Source: a virus
DNA: 51,466 nucleotides
IMG/VR virus record: IMGVR_UViG_3300042565_001652
Span: 1-51,466 of that record
Reading direction: 5' to 3' (one strand)
The notes below the pieces were generated by a model that did not search any database, was not told the DNA's origin, and saw only the letters and a list, made by a program, of their open reading frames with translations. Below are positions 50,922 through 51,466 of this stretch, in pieces (the stretch's first letter is position 1; each line of letters begins with the position of its first letter). The position numbers and the translations under genes were made by a program.

Positions 50922-51080
50922 ATGGAAATAATCGAATCAAAATCCGGATTGTATCAATTGATTGATTTAGCAAATGGCAATGTGATGCATGAAGGAAGTT
51001 TAGATGCCTGTCAGGATGTAATGTTTACAGAAGAAGAAAAACGTTTATATCGAGACTTTTTATTGTATACAGGCATATAA
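50922..51080 (+). CDS. Small protein before the tRNA region (52 aa)
   Basis: A 52-residue acidic protein (MEIIESKSGLYQLIDLANGN at the start, ending LYRDFLLYTGI). It lies 19 bases after a strong host-type promoter, so it is probably expressed early. No domain is recognised. Confidence 0.55.
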   Translation: MEIIESKSGLYQLIDLANGNVMHEGSLDACQDVMFTEEEKRLYRDFLLYTGI

Positions 51081-51158
51081 AACGCTGATGGAAGGAAATT
51101 GCCATCAAAGAGTGGCTAGTAACTCCATAGCAGGTTAATAGCGTGACCCTGCAAATTG
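51081..51158 (+). ncRNA. Structured RNA segment upstream of tRNA-Glu (possible pseudoknot)
   Basis: Between the small gene and tRNA-Glu, short stems fill the space: GATGG (51087-51091) with CCATC (51102-51106), GAGT (51110-51113) with ACTC (51122-51125), and GCAGG (51130-51134) with CCTGC (51148-51152). The loop of the last hairpin contains AGCGT (51140-51144), which can pair with ACGCT (51082-51086), forming a pseudoknot. No open reading frame of note is present. It may be part of a larger RNA that continues past the tRNA. Confidence 0.5.
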
Positions 51159-51229
51159 GTCGGTTCATCTAGGGGTTAGGATACAAGATTTTCATTCTTG
51201 TCACACGGGTTCGAATCCCGTACCGACTA
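51159..51229 (+). tRNA. tRNA-Glu (anticodon TTC)
   Basis: A complete cloverleaf is visible. Acceptor GGTCGGT (51159-51165) pairs with ACCGACT (51222-51228) with one G-T pair at the end. The D stem is ATCT/GGAT, the anticodon stem CAAGA (51184-51188)/TCTTG (51196-51200) with loop TTTTCAT, giving TTC at 51191-51193, and the T arm is ACGGG-TTCGAAT-CCCGT (51205-51221). CCA is not encoded. GAA is a heavily used Glu codon in these AT-rich genes. Confidence 0.95.
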
Positions 51230-51236
51230 CAGCGGT

Positions 51237-51403
51237 TACCTGACTCCGATAGTACGGTAAAACTCATTGGGATGTCGGATAATTCCACGAATGGGGGCGC
51301 AAGGTAAGATGAACTTGCAACGGTAGAGTGCCAAATACACAAGAAACGAGACGTATGGGTGATCATACGTTGGTGTCAAACCTCTACCAAATTTAGTCAG
51401 GTA
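51237..51403 (+). ncRNA. Structured RNA candidate downstream of tRNA-Glu
   Basis: TACCTGACT (51237-51245) pairs with AGTCAGGTA (51395-51403) across about 150 bases. Inside lie TCCGA (51245-51249)/TCGGA (51275-51279), GCAAG (51299-51303)/CTTGC (51314-51318), and GGTAGAG (51322-51328)/CTCTACC (51382-51388), which encloses ACAC/GTGT (51337-51340, 51373-51376) and ACGTATG (51351-51357)/CATACGT (51364-51370). No convincing gene occupies the region. The multi-branched layout points to a folded RNA; class unknown. Confidence 0.6.
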
Positions 51404-51410
51404 GTGCGTA

Positions 51411-51466
51411 ATAGGAAAACGGTATCCTACCCTGCAGAATGGTTGCATATTACAGGTTCGAATCCT
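51411..51466 (+). other. tRNA-like 3' region cut by the window end
   Basis: The final bases contain ACAGGTTCGAATCCT, the T stem and T loop of a tRNA, and, upstream, AGGA-AAACGGTA-TCCT (51413-51428), which looks like a D arm with the usual GG. A normal anticodon arm between them was not found: the best stem, TGCA/TGCA, gives loop GAATGGT without U33. It may be a divergent or decayed tRNA, or part of the structured RNA before it. Confidence 0.35.

Noticed and set aside
51169-51448. Two antisense open frames across the tRNA region
   Set aside because: They run through a clear tRNA and perfect inverted repeats that explain the sequence better as RNA structure.

Overview
The window reads as part of the genome of a large, virulent, T4-like (myovirus-type) double-stranded DNA phage that infects a Bacteroidetes host, probably aquatic. 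Every gene lies on the + strand and genes commonly overlap by 1-8 bases. T4-type replication genes (sliding clamp, both clamp-loader subunits) sit beside lysis, virion and nucleotide-metabolism genes. The host assignment rests on three independent signs: promoters of the Bacteroidetes sigma-A form (TTG, 20 bases, TAnnTTT), many starts without a Shine-Dalgarno sequence, and a protein with SprB-like repeat and a gliding-motility/type IX secretion C-terminal domain.

Layout. 1-4530: a DpdA-like 7-deazaguanine DNA transglycosylase, sliding clamp, dUTPase, clamp loader large subunit, zinc ribbon, clamp loader small subunit and a DUF3310-like protein. 4545-6760: a small putative capsid-targeted protein, a terminator, a host-type promoter, a Cas4/RecB-like nuclease and a SLOG-type protein. 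6790-24599: an 18-kb glycan operon with at least seven glycosyltransferases or glycosyltransferase-like proteins, GDP-mannose 4,6-dehydratase, an E1-type PLP/iron-sulfur 3-dehydrase, a sugar C-methyltransferase, a frameshifted FkbM methyltransferase, an RmlB-like dehydratase, and a trio of TPP enzyme, acylating aldehyde dehydrogenase and 4-hydroxy-2-oxoacid aldolase. 24670-27780: a lysis-like region with small membrane proteins, a two-PAS protein ending in a holin-like membrane hairpin, and an endolysin-like protein. 27801-39344: virion-type and accessory genes, many with a shared N-terminal peptide resembling the T4 capsid-targeting sequence, including a lysozyme, an HExxH protein and a pre-toxin-like protein; ClpS and an HNH protein also lie here. 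39379-44397: a MoxR-type ATPase and a VWA/HExxH partner, each behind a matching promoter, followed by a full-length GroEL. 44397-47469: small genes, thymidylate synthase and a hot-dog thioesterase. 47485-50869: an adhesion-type virion protein, a small partner and the secreted CHU_C protein. 50873-51466: a short gene, then tRNA-Glu set among strongly structured RNA.

How it may fit together. The phage replicates with its own clamp machinery and may carry modified guanine. It probably decorates DNA, virions or host surface with an unusual sugar, since no Wzx/Wzy-type export or polymerase genes are seen. It probably packages a set of proteins inside the head for delivery with the DNA. The most novel candidates are this internal-protein set, the PAS-holin-like fusion, the TPP/aldehyde/aldolase trio in a sugar operon, the phage-borne type IX secretion cargo and the structured RNA around tRNA-Glu. 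Function assignments come from motif reading only; no database search was run.
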